NCBI GenBank assembly: GCA_029204225.1 | Contig: CM055095.1 | Coordinates: 67,295,940 to 67,359,939 of the forward strand | DNA from: Diphasiastrum complanatum | Lineage: Eukaryota; Streptophyta; Lycopodiopsida; Lycopodiales; Lycopodiaceae | DNA length: 64,000 nucleotides | Direction: 5' to 3' | In this document: one piece after another, positions 1 through 11,928 of the stretch | How the letters are laid out: each line of letters starts with the position of its first letter | How positions within the stretch are numbered: position 1 is the first letter of the stretch | Notes under the pieces: generated by a model | Seen by the model: only the letters and a program-made list of their open reading frames with translations | What the model was told of the DNA's origin: nothing | Database searches by the model: none | Position numbers and translations under genes: made by a program

Positions 1-760
1 GAGGGCTGGCGTTTTTAGTGGGCGAGATAGTCTACAAGGGGCCATGAAAAGCCATGAAGGAATGGCAGCGCAGTTAATCCCTGAGCCATGGAAGTTTTCT
101 TTGAGCTAGGATTCACAGCCAAAGAATCATGGTTTTCTCCTTACATAAAGCGTTTTTTGAGGCTATGACAATTTACAGAAGGGCGTCCTAGCAGCTTGGA
201 AAAATGCGTGGATGGCCGTGACAGGCCGTGGTCTGAATGTGGAGCAAGTGTAGATCAGAAAGATCTGCCATAGCTAAACAAGAGAGAGCAAGGCATGTGG
301 GAAGAGTTGGCCGTGGAGAAGGACAACTCGCGGGTGAGCTTGCGCGGCCAAGCAGGATGAGGCCATAGCGGCTGAAAGGGCATAGTGCCTCGATGAGCAG
401 GTTTCGATGCACGTGGAGGCCCACGGCCATCTGATCGGGGAGTCTGTGGATCGACGGTCGCGATGGAGCAAAGGAGAACCATCGGATTGTTCAAAGCCAT
501 GGGATGGGCTTTGAAAGGAAGGCCTGAAGTTTTGAAAGGGAAATTTGAAGAGGCTTCAATGAAAAACTGCCGGCTTGAAATCCATGAAGGCACCCGACAT
601 TTAGAGTGGGCATTTCTTCATTAAGAAACTTCAAAAAGAAGTTCCAGTTCAAATTGCAAGCAATTTCTTTGGAAGAGCCTAACTAAGGCTAGAAGGCACC
701 TTTTAGTGAGGAATGAATCGAATTCAGCCAACTTATAGGTGAATTTGGTGGGTCCATTAC
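1..760. other. No recognisable gene; moderately GC-rich flank
   Basis: Several short overlapping ORFs occur on the minus strand between 188 and 593, but they lie in different frames, share no family motif I recognise, and read as chance ORFs in GC-richer DNA. The stretch lies beyond the 3' end of the Copia element and may be older repeat DNA. Confidence 0.4.
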
Positions 761-1063
761 ACTAAATAGTAGTTTGGCTGATCAGTTTTGAACAAAAATA
801 TCTGCTAACTTTGTCGCACACTGCCACAGAGTAAGTGTCGAGGATCTTACTGGCAGTATAGTTAGCTAATTTGCAAGCAATCTGACATCAATCAGATTAA
901 CAGTAAAGAGAGATCACACACAAACCCAAGAGAACACTTCTGAACTATATTTACAAAAGAGACTGAAAGATATATATACACAGTCTAATTTTTGTGGGGT
1001 ACCGCTGCATGGTAGTTCGGTCCCCGTTACAGGACGCGTGTCCCAACTTACACTACATGTACC

Positions 1064-1176
1064 GTCAAACTGGCACACATGCATACTATCACAAAGACAG
1101 TAAAAAACTCAAAATCATTGCTGAACACGGAAAGTCGTGAACTATGGGAGAAACTCGGGCTTACTTATTCTAACAC
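1064..1176 (-). repeat. Terminal direct repeat (3' LTR part) of Copia element
   Basis: About 113 bases match 6487-6599 closely. Read on the minus strand, both copies start with TGTTAGAATAAG, a typical TG LTR start, and this copy directly follows a polypurine tract. Similarity stops abruptly after CAGTTTGAC, so either the LTR is longer and one copy is rearranged, or only part survives. Confidence 0.65.
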
Positions 1177-1185
1177 TCTCCCTTA
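1177..1185 (-). other. Polypurine tract of the Copia element
   Basis: On the minus strand the bases AAGGGAGAG sit immediately before the TGTTAGAATAAG LTR start. This is where plus-strand priming of an LTR retrotransposon is expected, just downstream of the RNase H coding end. Confidence 0.6.
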
Positions 1186-1189
1186 AGCC

Positions 1190-3970
1190 CTAGTTTATCT
1201 TTTTTACAAAGAGCTTTTCTCTAAAAAATTCAAACTTATCAGTACTTAAAGGTTTAGTGAATATATCAGCTAACTGATTCTCTGTCTTACAATGCACTAT
1301 GTCTATTTCATTAGATAACAACTTCTCTCTAATGAAATGATACTTAATTTCTATATGTTTCGTGCGTGCATGAAATACATGATTTTTAGCTTGTTGTATG
1401 GCACTCTGACTGTCACATTTGATCACAATAGACTGATTCTGCAGAATTCCAATGTCTTCTAACATTCTTCTTAGCCAAACTGCTTTCTGCATAGCTGAAC
1501 ATAGTGCTTTGTATTCTGCTTCTGTAGTAGAAAGAGCAACTGTGTTTTGTTTCTTACTTAACCAAGAAAATACACCATTACCAACGCGAAATATATAACT
1601 GTGGTAGATCTCCAGTCATCAATACAGCCTACCCAATTTGAATCAACAAAGCCCTGTAAAACCGGTAAGGTATGCTGCCTCTCATATAACAATCCATGAA
1701 TTATCATGCCCTTCACATAACGAAGAATTCTCTTTGCTGCTTTCCAATGAATCTCTCTAGGAGTAGCCATGAATTGACTTACAACGCTCACAACATAACT
1801 TATGTCAGGACGAGTAGTTGTGAGATAAATCAGCGAACCAACTAATTAACAAAATAAAGTGGCATCAACTAGTACACTCTCATCCTGGTTAGATAGTTTC
1901 TGACCAACCTCCACATGTAGATACTGGCTTGCTGTCGCACATTTTGAAACGCTTCAAAACCTCATTCACGTGCTTTGTCTGTGTTAGTGCGATGTTATTG
2001 CAACCTTGCCATACTTCCACTCCCAAACAGTAGTGCATCAAGCCAAGATCAGTCATATCAAAACTAAAGGATAAGTCTTTCTTGATTGCACCAATCAACT
2101 CATTATCATTTCCTGTGATTATGAGGTCGTCTACGTACAGCACAATCAGTGTGATACTAGAGTCACGAGCAAAGTAGTAAAGATTAAAATATGAAGAAAT
2201 GTGTATCAAACCTCTAGAAAGGAGATGCTCATCAAAGTGGCTATACCAAGCATGTGGTACTTGTTTCAATCCGTACAAGGCTTTCTTCAGCTTGCACACT
2301 TTGTCTTCCATGCCATGTGTGACAAAGCCACTAGGTTGCTCCATGTACACTTCTTCTTCAAGTGTACCATTAAGGAATGCAGACTTTACGTCCATCTGAT
2401 GTAGATTCCATCCAAATAGTGCTGCCAAAGCAATCACCATGCGAAGTGTATTCCACTTGGCCACAGGAGCAAAAGTCTCTTCGTAGTCAATGTCCTTACT
2501 TTGTGCATAGCCCTTCACTACAAGCCTTGCTTTGTGTTTTGCAATAGTTCCATCGACATTGTACTTTGTCATGTATACCCATTTGTTGCCAATGGGTCTT
2601 TTTCCCTTTGGAAGATCCACTATCTCCCATGTGTCATGGTGTTTGATGGAATCAATCTCCTCTTGCATTGCTTTTTGCCATATCTCGTGATTTTTGGCCT
2701 CCTCAAAGCAAGAGGGTTCAGTAGATGAAATAATGTCACTCATAAGTGCAAGATTTACCTGAAACTTGTCAGGTTCCTTCCTCTCGTGTGTGGAATGCCG
2801 CAACTCTCCCTCTTTGCTAGGCTCGACAATTTCCCCTTCCTTGCCACTCATGAGTTTAGTATACCAAGGTGATCCGCTACGAGGTGAATAGGAATCCCAT
2901 GGTGCATCTTGCTCCTTCCTTTTATCACCTACTACCTCAGTCTTTTTCGATCCAATAGATTTGTTTTTCACTCTCCATCTCGTCTCTATGGTGGGAGAAG
3001 TACCGCGTCCCTCATCATCATCATCATGATCTTCCTGTGGTGGTAGAACTATTTCATCCTCTTTGAGAAGCTTGCATAGTTCATCATTATTCTTTTCTTC
3101 ATCCCCAAATCTATGGATTTCATCAAATAAGACATCACGGCTTATGTGCACACATAGCCCCTCTGGATCATAACATCTATATCCCTTGGTTTGTTCATCA
3201 TATCCTGTAAAAATGCATTTCAAGGCCTTTACCTGCATTTTGGCTCTCTCACTCTTAGGTATGTGAACATACACTCGGCATCCAAATACTCGCAACCCAT
3301 CCATCTTAGGCTTCTTACCAGTGAATGCCTCCTCGGGTGTGCGATTATGTACAACAACTGTAGGGCTTCTATTTTGTAAGAACACAACAGTCTTGAAAGC
3401 TTCACCCTAGAAAGAATCAGTAACTCCCATATGTGTCATCATTGCCCTAGCTGCTTCGACAATGGTATGATTCTTTCTTTCAGCTACCCCATTTTGTTGA
3501 GGTGTATCAACTTGCGCAAACTCCTATCTAATGCCATGCTCCTTGCAAAAGTCAATAAAATCTGTGAAACGATACTCACCACCACGATCTGCCCTGAGTA
3601 CCTTGATCTTAGCACCTGACTGATTTTCAGCCAATGCTTTGAAGCTTTTGAAGCATCCAAAGGTGTCAGACTTCTGCTTAACGGTGTAGATCCAAGTCTT
3701 CAGTGAGTAGTCATCAATGAAGGTTAGCAAATAAAATGCTTTACCAATAGACATCACCTTCATTGGCCCACGTAGGTCAAAATGTATCAACTCAAGCACT
3801 CGTTTTGCCCTTGTTGCTCCTTCTTTGTTGAACTTCTTCCTGTGTAACTTGCCTAGCACGCACTCCTTGCAAATGGACTCTTCCTTGTCATCCAAACTAG
3901 GTAGTCATGTTACCATCTTGAGCTTACGAAGTAGCCTCAAGCTTTTGAAGTTCGAATGCCCCATACGTCT
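1190..3970 (-). pseudogene. Copia pol: integrase, reverse transcriptase, RNase H (decayed)
   Basis: This is the downstream part of one Copia polyprotein. Reading leftward on the minus strand: a GAG-preintegrase segment with the HRRMGH and CKECVLGK zinc-binding motifs near 3970-3830, an integrase core with [10 protein letters not shown] and [11 protein letters not shown], a long RT ORF (3385-1889) with the intact polymerase motif YVDD, then RNase H with CDSQSAIQQAKN. Decay is clear. In-frame stops replace a Trp at 3971-3973 and another just upstream of 3385, further stops lie near 3896 and 3521, a frameshift lies near 1905, another stop follows near 1840, and the frame is broken again before 1492. 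Gene order gag-PR-IN-RT-RH is diagnostic of Copia. Many stops look like C-to-T changes, as expected for methylated silenced elements. It cannot encode an intact polyprotein. Confidence 0.93.
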
Positions 3971-3973
3971 ATG

Positions 3974-5293
3974 TCATAAATCACTTTGTGATATAGATGT
4001 AGATGATAACACATTGCACTTTGCAACAACAACATTTAACTTGTACAAACCACAAGTTTTATCCCTAAAGCCATCAACAATCACCCTGAAACCCTGTTTC
4101 ACATCCTTGATCTGGCATTTCTTGTTGTTGAACTCCACCTTCAACTTATGACTTGTCATTGTACCAACAAATAAAATACTCTTCTGAATGCCAGGAACAT
4201 ACAACACATTTTCAATTACCTTCACATGTCCATCAAGAAATTGAATAGGCACTGCACCAACTCCATGAATTTGGCACTCGTCGTCGTTTGCCTGTGCAAC
4301 TCTATCTCCATCATCAGTAAGCTCCAGGTTTTTGAACCATGATTTGTTGTCAGTCATGTGTCTCGTTGCTCCTGAGTCCACATACCAATGTGTATGATCA
4401 ATGGAATGTTGCGATGCTAATGCTGTTGCAAATGTCGTGCCTTGATCTTCGTTATCGCTATCATTCTCTTCTTCGACAAAATTAGTCAACTGCTTCACTT
4501 TGCCCCTCTTAATATCCGCCTTATTTTTGTGACAATCTCTTGCCCAATGTCCAAGCTTTTGGCAATAGAAACAATTGTCTTTCTTCTTCTTGCCTGGTGT
4601 GGATCCTTGATTGTCATCCTCCACATTCAACTTCTTGGATTGCTTCTTGTATTTATGCTTTCCTTTGGCTAGTATTGTTTGATCTTCTGATGTGGGAAGT
4701 CGAGTTTTTACCACTTCACGCCTTTGTTCCTCCTGTAGGATGATGCCATGAAGATTTTCAAATGTTGGTAGTCTCTCCCTTGAAGCAATGCCACTTGCAA
4801 ACATTTGGAAATTTTCGGGTAGGCCATTTATAGCTGTGTGAACCAGGTCAACATCTCTTATTGGCTCTCTAATGGCTGTCAACTGGTCTTGTAACTCCTT
4901 TATTCGTGTGAAATAGGACCCTATGCCCTCATTCTCCTCCATGCGAACACTTATGAGTTTGGTCCTCAAAAACATCATTTGAGAGGGGTTCGCCGTTTGA
5001 AACTACGTTTTGAGTGCATCCCAAGCGCCTCTTGCTGATACAGTTTCACTGATGTGGGCAATAACATGATCCTTCACTGACAAGTTTATCAAGGATAAGG
5101 CCTTCTGCGCCCTTTTGTCAAATGCATGAATATCGGCTGGAGTTGTAGTTGGCCGTTGTTCCACCCCGGTGACAACATCCCATAGATCCTTTTCCATGAA
5201 AATACTTTTCATTTTGAATTTCCGAATGATGTAATTGGATACCCCGTCCAATCTACTAGCTTCTCCAAGCACGGATTCTCTCAATCCTGCCAT
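3974..5293 (-). pseudogene. Copia gag and aspartic protease (decayed)
   Basis: This is the upstream part of the same Copia polyprotein. The gag start MAGLRESVLGEASRLDGV lies at 5293. A gag/UBN2-like helical region follows, then one in-frame TAG at 5000-5002, and the same frame continues from 4999 to 3974. It includes a CCHC zinc knuckle (CFYCQKLGHWARDC), complete in Cys and His spacing, and a protease site (WYVDSGATRHMT) whose DSGA catalytic motif is intact. The ORF ends at a stop that replaces the Trp normally preceding HRRMGH of the integrase zinc-binding region. Apart from the two stops the frame is continuous, so the insertion is not extremely old. Confidence 0.92.
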
Positions 5294-6486
5294 TTTGCCA
5301 AAAATTGCTCCTATAGCGCTTTAATGAGGCCCAATGACAAGCTTATAGAGCAATTTAGACTTCTAAAAGTCAACTTTAAGGTCTGACCAAAAAAGTTTCA
5401 GGACCTCCCGCAGCTTTTTCGCCAAATCGGAAGCCAAATCGGCGTCGTCCTCCGAAATGCCCTTCGTCAACAACTCCCAACTACTTGCCCACTGGAATGG
5501 TGAAAAGACTTTTGGCGCACTCTGAACACTTTCTCCGCGGCAATCCCTCTGTTTTAAGCTACCGTACTTGCAGGGTACATTCCTTTTCTGCCCTTAATTT
5601 GGAGGATTTTGGCTTTTGGACGGCCTTAAACGGAGCTTTAGACCAAAAGTTAAAGGCTCTTAAAGAAAATACACTGTTTCTTCACTTTGAAGCAAATCCC
5701 TTTGTCAAACAAATTTGCACTTCAGGGTCCCTCTCAACTTGAAATTTTTTAATGAAATTGAAGGCCATTTTGCCTTTCAAACCTTTTCATGGGTCCACTT
5801 CACCCATATCCAACGATGGGTTTTCATCCCATGGCCCAGAGCAAATTGATCTTATCTGTCGATCCTTGTGGAGATTGATCCCACGGTCTAACTTACACTT
5901 GCGCACCGAACATCACTCCTGAAGCCGCTACAGACTTATTTACACTAAGTCGTCCTCCTCCTTGTTGCACGCGAGTTCTCTAGGCTCCTCCACGGCCATT
6001 ATGTCTTCACAGCTTCTTCTCCCCACCTGACCAGCTATGGCTGCCACCTAAAAAACTGATGTAGCTCTTCACATACAACGCGACTGTCCACGGCCTTTTG
6101 AAACAACCTTCCTTGTCCTAGGGCACCCCTCTGCAGCCACTCACAGCCATGAAAAAGACTATGTTCAGAGAGAGATCTACGATCTTATACTCAGAAACCC
6201 TAGTTGTATAAAGGATGGAGCTTTCTTGAGATTTACTCAATCCTTTTCTGAGATTTTTCTGGCAGTCTCCTACACCACTGAGGTCCCCCTATTGCAAGAA
6301 CTCTCTTCAAATTTTTGGCTTCACAATTGATGCACAATTGAATGCAAACAAGCTGTTCTTCTCAACAACCCTTTGTTTGCTCCAATCAACTTGAAAATTT
6401 AGCAATTTTCAGTTTTGCTCCTGGATCAAGCCAATAGCTTATTCTAAAGCCTTGAATTCAACTGCACCTGCAAATGATTGCTTGCT
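5294..6486 (-). other. Untranslated leader of the Copia element
   Basis: About 1.2 kb between the gag start and the upper terminal repeat. It has no coding motif. I could not find a clear initiator-tRNA primer-binding site next to the upper repeat, which suggests that the 5' end has been rearranged. Confidence 0.45.
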
Positions 6487-6599
6487 TGTCAAACTGACAC
6501 ACATGCATACTATCACAAAGATAGTAAAAAACTCAAAATCACCACTGAACACGGAAAGTCATGAACTGTGAGAGAAACTCGGGCTTACTTATTCTAACA
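6487..6599 (-). repeat. Terminal direct repeat (5' LTR part) of Copia element
   Basis: Close match to 1064-1176, in the same orientation. On the minus strand it begins TGTTAGAATAAG at 6599. It diverges from the lower copy after CAGTTTGAC. Pairing of the two copies delimits an element of roughly 5.5 kb. Confidence 0.65.
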
Positions 6600-7160
6600 G
6601 TAAGCCACGTAGGCAAATCATGCAAGCTTGAGATTTGCCATGTGGCAAGCATGTAGGCCTATCATAGGCTTGTATGGCAAGCAAACCGGGCTCTGCTACG
6701 CAGGTTTGAGTGGACCTAGAGAGAGAGATATAGGTGGGCTCGAAAGTTGCCATGCAGGCCTACCATAGGCTTGCGTGGCAGGCTACATAGGCATGACATA
6801 GGTCTAATGTCTGCCACGCAAGCATGTCGCAAGCTACCACATAGGCTTGCCATAGGCTTGTGTGGCAAGCCAACCAAGCTCTGCCATGTAGGCTTGAGTG
6901 GACCTAGAAAGAAAGAGAGATGGGGCTCACAAGTTGCCATGTGGCAAGCCACATAGGCATGTCATGAGACAAACCACGCAGGCTTGGGACTTGCCATGTG
7001 GCAAGCCACGTAGGCCTATCATAGGCTTGTGTGACAGGTCATATAGGCATGACATAGGCTTGAAGTCTTCCATGCAGGTATGTTGCAGTCTGCCACATAG
7101 GCTTGACATTGGCTTGTGTGGCAAGCTAACTAAGCTATGCACCACGTAGGTTTGCCATGC
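6600..7160. repeat. Degenerate tandem repeat
   Basis: Phrases such as GGCTTGTGTGGCAAGC and GTTTGAGTGGACCTAGA recur around 6670, 6860 and 7110, giving a loose period near 190-260 bases with shorter internal repeats (CATAGGCTTG, GCCATGTGGCAAGCC). Overlapping ORFs on both strands are products of the repeat and are not genes. Confidence 0.7.
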
Positions 7161-7175
7161 AAGCTTGAGTGCAAC

Positions 7176-7178
<3 letters not shown>

Positions 7179-7243
<65 letters not shown>
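7179..7243. repeat. (GA)n microsatellite
   Basis: About 32 uninterrupted GA units at the end of the preceding tandem repeat, whose units also carry short GAGAGA stretches. The long array may have expanded from one of them. Confidence 0.95.
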
Positions 7244-7626
7244 CCCACCAAGTCTGCATTTTGAAGCCTTCCTAGCCCTTCACAGCTGATTTTTCCTTCA
7301 TAGAAATGCATTTTTATTTCAACCTTTTGTCTGATAATTTAAAAAATCCTTAGAGCACCCTTCAAATTTTTGATAATGAAAGTCTCATTTGTTTAACACC
7401 TTTCACCATGAAAGTATGTACATGCATTTCAAAACACTACGTGTGTTGGTAAAGGATAATTTGAATTTGGAGTGGGCCCCTTAGATGCATGCATGGAGAG
7501 GAGGGCCATGCATCCTTTTCCCCATACATGCATCCTCCTCCCCAAGTTTTTTAGTTAAAAAAGGTCATGCATGGGTGAGGGGGGGAGGATGCATGGGTGA
7601 ACCCATACCCATGCGCAAAAGTGGAA

Positions 7627-7630
<4 letters not shown>

Positions 7631-7663
<33 letters not shown>

Positions 7664-7672
7664 TAGATAGAT
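7631..7672. repeat. (AT)15 plus (AGAT)3 microsatellite
   Basis: Compound AT then AGAT array. The flanks at 7490-7610 carry several ATGCATGCAT-rich phrases. Confidence 0.9.
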
Positions 7673-7879
7673 GATTTGAAACTTGAAAAGACTATGATTA
7701 AAAAATAAAAAAACTTGATCTAGTGAACTTGAAAAAAAAGTGTGCCTAAAAAAATTTACCATTTCTTAATTTGAAACAATTTGCAAATCAAGTTACAGGT
7801 CAGTTTGAGTTTAGAAAGCCAAAAATTTCAGAGAACAATGTGAATAACTTTTGTGGAGGGGGTCTACCTATGTGTTTTT

Positions 7880-7967
7880 TGGATTGTCAAAAATACATAA
7901 ATGCTTATGGGACAAAGAAAAAGAGAGAGGGAGGGTGGGCTCCCTCCTCCCTCTCTCTTTGAAAGAA

Positions 7968-8027
<60 letters not shown>

Positions 8028-8152
8028 TTTATATGTGATTTTAAGACTTACATTTTTTTTTTTTCAATTTATAGAAACAGTGAGAGAGGGAGGAGGGAGC
8101 CCACCCGCCACGGCAGGTGGGCTCCCTCCCCCCCCTCCTCTTTCAAAAATTG

Positions 8153-8198
<46 letters not shown>

Positions 8199-8207
8199 AT
8201 ATATATA
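7880..8207. repeat. (TA)n arrays flanked by inverted GGGAGG/CCTCCC repeats
   Basis: Two long AT arrays (about 7971-8022 and 8154-8207). On either side of the first array lie related GC-rich blocks (near 7925-7960 and 8088-8145) containing GTGGGCTCCCTCC and its reverse complement, so the region can fold into large hairpins. Confidence 0.75.
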
Positions 8208-8400
8208 AAGATATTTTAGAGAGAGAGTGTATGGGTTACCGTCAAAAAATTAACCTTGTGCCGCCAAAGATGTCACGCTCTGCCCGCAAAACATGTCACG
8301 CATTTACAAAAGCAAAAGCTAAAAAACCTCTAAAAAAAATGGTTAAAAAACAACACAAAGTCTTTTTTTTTTTCACACACACGCACACACACACACACAC
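8208..8400 (+). mobile_element. Small dispersed repeat, MITE-like, copy A
   Basis: It starts at the edge of a (TA)n array with ATTTTAGAGAGAGAGTGTA and continues with phrases including CCGCCAAAGATGTCAC and CTCTGCCCGCAAAACATGTCAC. The same order of phrases occurs inverted at 30430-30606, again abutting a (TA)n array, and a more diverged relative lies at 18355-18425. It has no coding capacity. A small non-autonomous element that inserts at TA microsatellites is the simplest reading. Confidence 0.6.
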
Positions 8401-8431
8401 ATAGATTTCAAATCGTATATTCCCTTTCTCC

Positions 8432-8465
<34 letters not shown>

Positions 8466-8482
8466 TAATATCTCTCTCTCTC
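8378..8482. repeat. (CA)n and (CT)n microsatellites
   Basis: A CA array ends at about 8402 and CT arrays run at about 8432-8462 and 8470-8484, separated by short unique stretches. Confidence 0.85.
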
Positions 8483-8639
8483 TCGAACTTAACAGGCAAT
8501 ACACGGTTGCACAGTCCATTCTTCTTTCTTCGATCCATCGCCATTTGCAATCATGATTCTGGATAATATGCAGGCTTCTTCTTGGAACAATTACCTTTGC
8601 TATGGAAAATCCATTTGCATTGTCAAGCACAAGCACCAC

Positions 8640-8925
8640 CGATAAACGAGTAAACGAGTAAACTAATCGAGTAAACGCCAAGTGCCAGGCGTTTCACCTC
8701 TTCATAACTAACCATTCAGACCAGGCAAGATTTGAGTTCTTCAATAAGATTTGAGAAGCTCTGTCCGCATGTACTACTAATCGCGTAGATGCCAAGCGCC
8801 ATACGCTTGACCTCTTCATTGACTAACCATTCAGACTGTGCAAGATTTTAGAAGCTCCGTCCGCTTGCAAAACTAAATGCGTAGATGCTAGGTTCACCTC
8901 TTCCCTAACGATTATTCCAATGAAG
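8640..8925 (+). repeat. Tandem repeat, period about 115 bp
   Basis: The unit starting ACTAATCG...GTAAACGCCAAG recurs at about 8660, 8776 and, partly, 8872. Each unit contains CACCTCTTC or GACCTCTTC followed by AACCATTCAGAC and AGAAGCTC. Two complete and one partial unit are visible, with moderate divergence. Confidence 0.75.
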
Positions 8926-8970
8926 CAAGAGGAGACATATTAATCAACATATAGAATTACAAATTGGGTG

Positions 8971-9224
8971 TTTGGATATTTGCTGAAGCTAATTGAGATA
9001 TCCATATTTATTTTCTTTTGATCTCTATTTCAAGGTTGCCACGTTTGTAACAGGTTTCAGAGAAAGTGATAGCTCTGTCTTGGATTTTTTCTTCTTTTTC
9101 TTGTGAAGTGTTAGTATGATCGGCTATTTGCTGAAGCTATTTGAGATATCAATGGTTGTTTTCCTTTGATGTTAAACTTCAAGGTGCCGCCTTTGTAACA
9201 GGTTTCAGAGAGGATGATGGCTCC
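8971..9224 (+). repeat. Tandem duplication, period about 148 bp
   Basis: Two units (about 8971-9076 and 9121-9224) share TATTTGCTGAAGCTA, TTGAGATATC, and TTTGTAACAGGTTTCAGAGA in the same order. It directly follows the 115 bp repeat, so this short region duplicated twice at different scales. Confidence 0.75.
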
Positions 9225-9338
9225 AATGATTTTGTGCACTCTTGACAAGGTGAAACTCATTTCTATCATGTGTTGTCATGCATTTCTATTGTCATTTGAA
9301 AGGTATGCATGTTATTGAGCCGTTCCTCTGTTGCAGTG

Positions 9339-9502
9339 TCCGATTGCTTATTTGTAAAAGATATTGCTATGCAGGTGGAAGCCCTAGCGAGGCTTCAAGA
9401 TTTACAAAGCTCAATCGCCACCACTCAGCAAAATCTAGAGGCAAATGGGAGTTCCGAGTGTCTAAAAACCAGCATGCAAAGTAGAAGTCCCAGGTGCAAA
9501 AT
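9339..9502 (+). other. Possible exon, coiled-coil-like, unrecognised
   Basis: After a TGTTGCAG acceptor an open frame runs with a Gln/Leu-rich helical segment (QVEALARLQDLQSSIATTQQ) and ends at CCCAG followed by GTGCAA, a possible donor. I recognise no family. It could be an upstream exon of the GIY-YIG exon at 11929, but direct joining at these borders puts a stop in the frame, so that link is not supported. Confidence 0.25.
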
Positions 9503-9559
9503 GATTCAATCAGTATCTATGCAATTTATTATCCAACATTTTTTGTTACTGTAAATTGA

Positions 9560-11900
9560 TGTCCAAATGCCGTTTTGATCCTTTGAAGCATAAGCCTTGC
9601 TTTACTTCAATAACTTTTTCAAATTTTCTGAAAGCCTTCCATTCGTTCTCTTTATAATGAACGACAAAGGAAGGGGATATTACAAACATAGCACCTGGTG
9701 AAGTCATTTGATTCCCTTAATCAGCTTACGAGAAATAAAGGATTGACATGTAATGGTTGAGGTTAGAGATGCAACTGCAATTTGGAGAGGATTTAAGGTG
9801 TGCTTCTATGCTGGTTGCATGCATAGAAATACCAAGTTGGATGTCGGGTCTAGGGTAGGGCCGTTGAAAGCATCAGGGACCAGCTGGATATAGCCTTTTT
9901 TGTTCCCAACTTTCCACCAGTAAAGATTTTTTAAACATCTACATTTTTAATACTTTCACAGTGATCAGATCAGCAAGCAACCATAATTGTATAAAGATCC
10001 AAGGGTTTTCTACAAGTTTCTAAAGTGACTTGGAACCCACTCATAGATTGTTGTCCAAACACTTATGACCTCAATAAATTGTTAAAGTTCTTAATCAAGA
10101 AATATACACGATTTTCTCCCACATCACAAGAAGGATTGACACAGGAGGAATCCATCTCTGTCTTTCATCGTTGATAGAGGAGTGCAACGTTCTGCCATCC
10201 ATCGATGCCGGCAAAGTAGTGATGTCTGATTATGATATACATATATATATATCTATATATATAAATATATTTTAGAGAGAGAGAAAATGCATTGGATAAT
10301 TATCACCCAAATGTGCAACACACAGAGGTTGAAAATTTCATGCACAATTCTCCTCTAACAACCTAACAATAGAATCTATTAGTAGACTATGAGAATAGGG
10401 CAAACCATTTTGGGTACTCTCATGATTTCGTCCCTTTGATGACAGTATTTCAATTTTAATAAATTCTCCATAGGTCTAGCTATGGCCATGTTATGTGTTT
10501 AAGTAGGTCTCGGAATGGATTATACAGTGGCCGTTGTAGATATATTTAGCATCTTTTTCAAGGAGAAGGTTGATATTCAATTACGATAAAAGAGCCATTA
10601 CTAGTACTTTTTTACTTTGCGTCAAGATTAGTGTTTTCTGGAAGACGAGAGGTTCTCATTAAAAGGATGAAGATTTTGACTATATCACAAGCACACTATT
10701 CTTTTTATTTTGTCATTTCTTAGACTTCATGAGTAAGTTCAAAGACTCCAATCATAGTATTGGTTAGGAGGTTGTCTAAAGGAGAGCAAACAATTGAAAA
10801 TAAAGTGTCCTAGTTTTTGCATCTATAACAAGAGTCCATAAGTCCTTTGACGTGAGTTTTTGGCTTTTACATATGATTCATTTGATTGATATAGATTACT
10901 TCAAGTCTCTCATTAGCCTTGCATGAGGAGATGGGCAGTTCATTTTAGGATTTGATATTAAATTTGCTTTACTTGGACAACTGGGGATCTACTCAAGGGC
11001 GCATCTATATTTTGTTTGTACATTGTGAAGTCAATCCACACTAGTACTTTCAAATTGTAAACATACTTGATGAATTTTTTTCTCAAAGTGCTTGGTGACA
11101 AAAATTAGTATGTTCTTGATAGTTATAAGGACCTATAATTAATTTTTTTTATTTAATTTGCTTTCCTTAGGTAGCTTGAATAGACACAGATCTTTTCTTA
11201 GAACTTATTAGACAAGTAGTTTTTCTACCAGCTTGTGTTAATGGAATTCAACACACCATTTGACTTCCTCAAAAAGAAAAGGTAGCTTATCAATAAAAGA
11301 AAGACTAAACTCACAATATTGCAAACTGGCCTCTACTAGGTTTAGCTTATTATTCTATCAAGTGTAATTGAACCAATTATAAGTATTGCCTTGGCAGAAG
11401 GCAAGGCAAAAAGAATTTGCCTGGTTGTAGCCAAGAAAAGTTAGGGCAAAATTTTTTTTGCCCTGGTTGCAACAAGGGCATGAATGCATGTGTCTCTATT
11501 CCTAGTGATAGTAAGATAATCTTCCACTTGTTTCTTTACAATTAGTGGTTTTGAAGCATGTTAAGATTTTTGTCCTATAATAAGATGCTTTTGTAGAACC
11601 TTGGGTCTAGTACAGTTGATAGGCCTCTCCAAAATTTTGTCTTGGTTGCAGCCAGGGGATACATCAACTATAATAACAAGTGATACGCATCAGGTTCATA
11701 TTTATTTAACATTATAACTTAAAATTTGCTTACAATGCATATTGAACACAAATCTAAACACAAATTTCAAACTAACAAACAACATGTGATGATACTCGAC
11801 CCTCCACAACCAATGTCGCAATGACCTTCCTCCAACAGTGAAGTATGTCACTAACGTTATTTTTCCGCTCAAAATAAATATTACTCTATTATAAAAAAAT
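9560..11900. other. AT-rich intergenic DNA, no recognisable gene
   Basis: No ORF above chance length and no family motif on either strand. A short (TA)n array lies at 10228-10270, followed by ATTTTAGAGAGAGAGA, the same phrase that starts the MITE-like repeat at 8208, so a truncated relative is possible there. Confidence 0.4.
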
Positions 11901-11928
11901 AAACATTAGTTTTCAATATTCTTTGCAG

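Noticed and set aside
188-593. Minus-strand ORFs of 65-112 codons near the left edge
   Set aside because: They overlap one another in different frames, with no domain, splice context or repeat-protein similarity.
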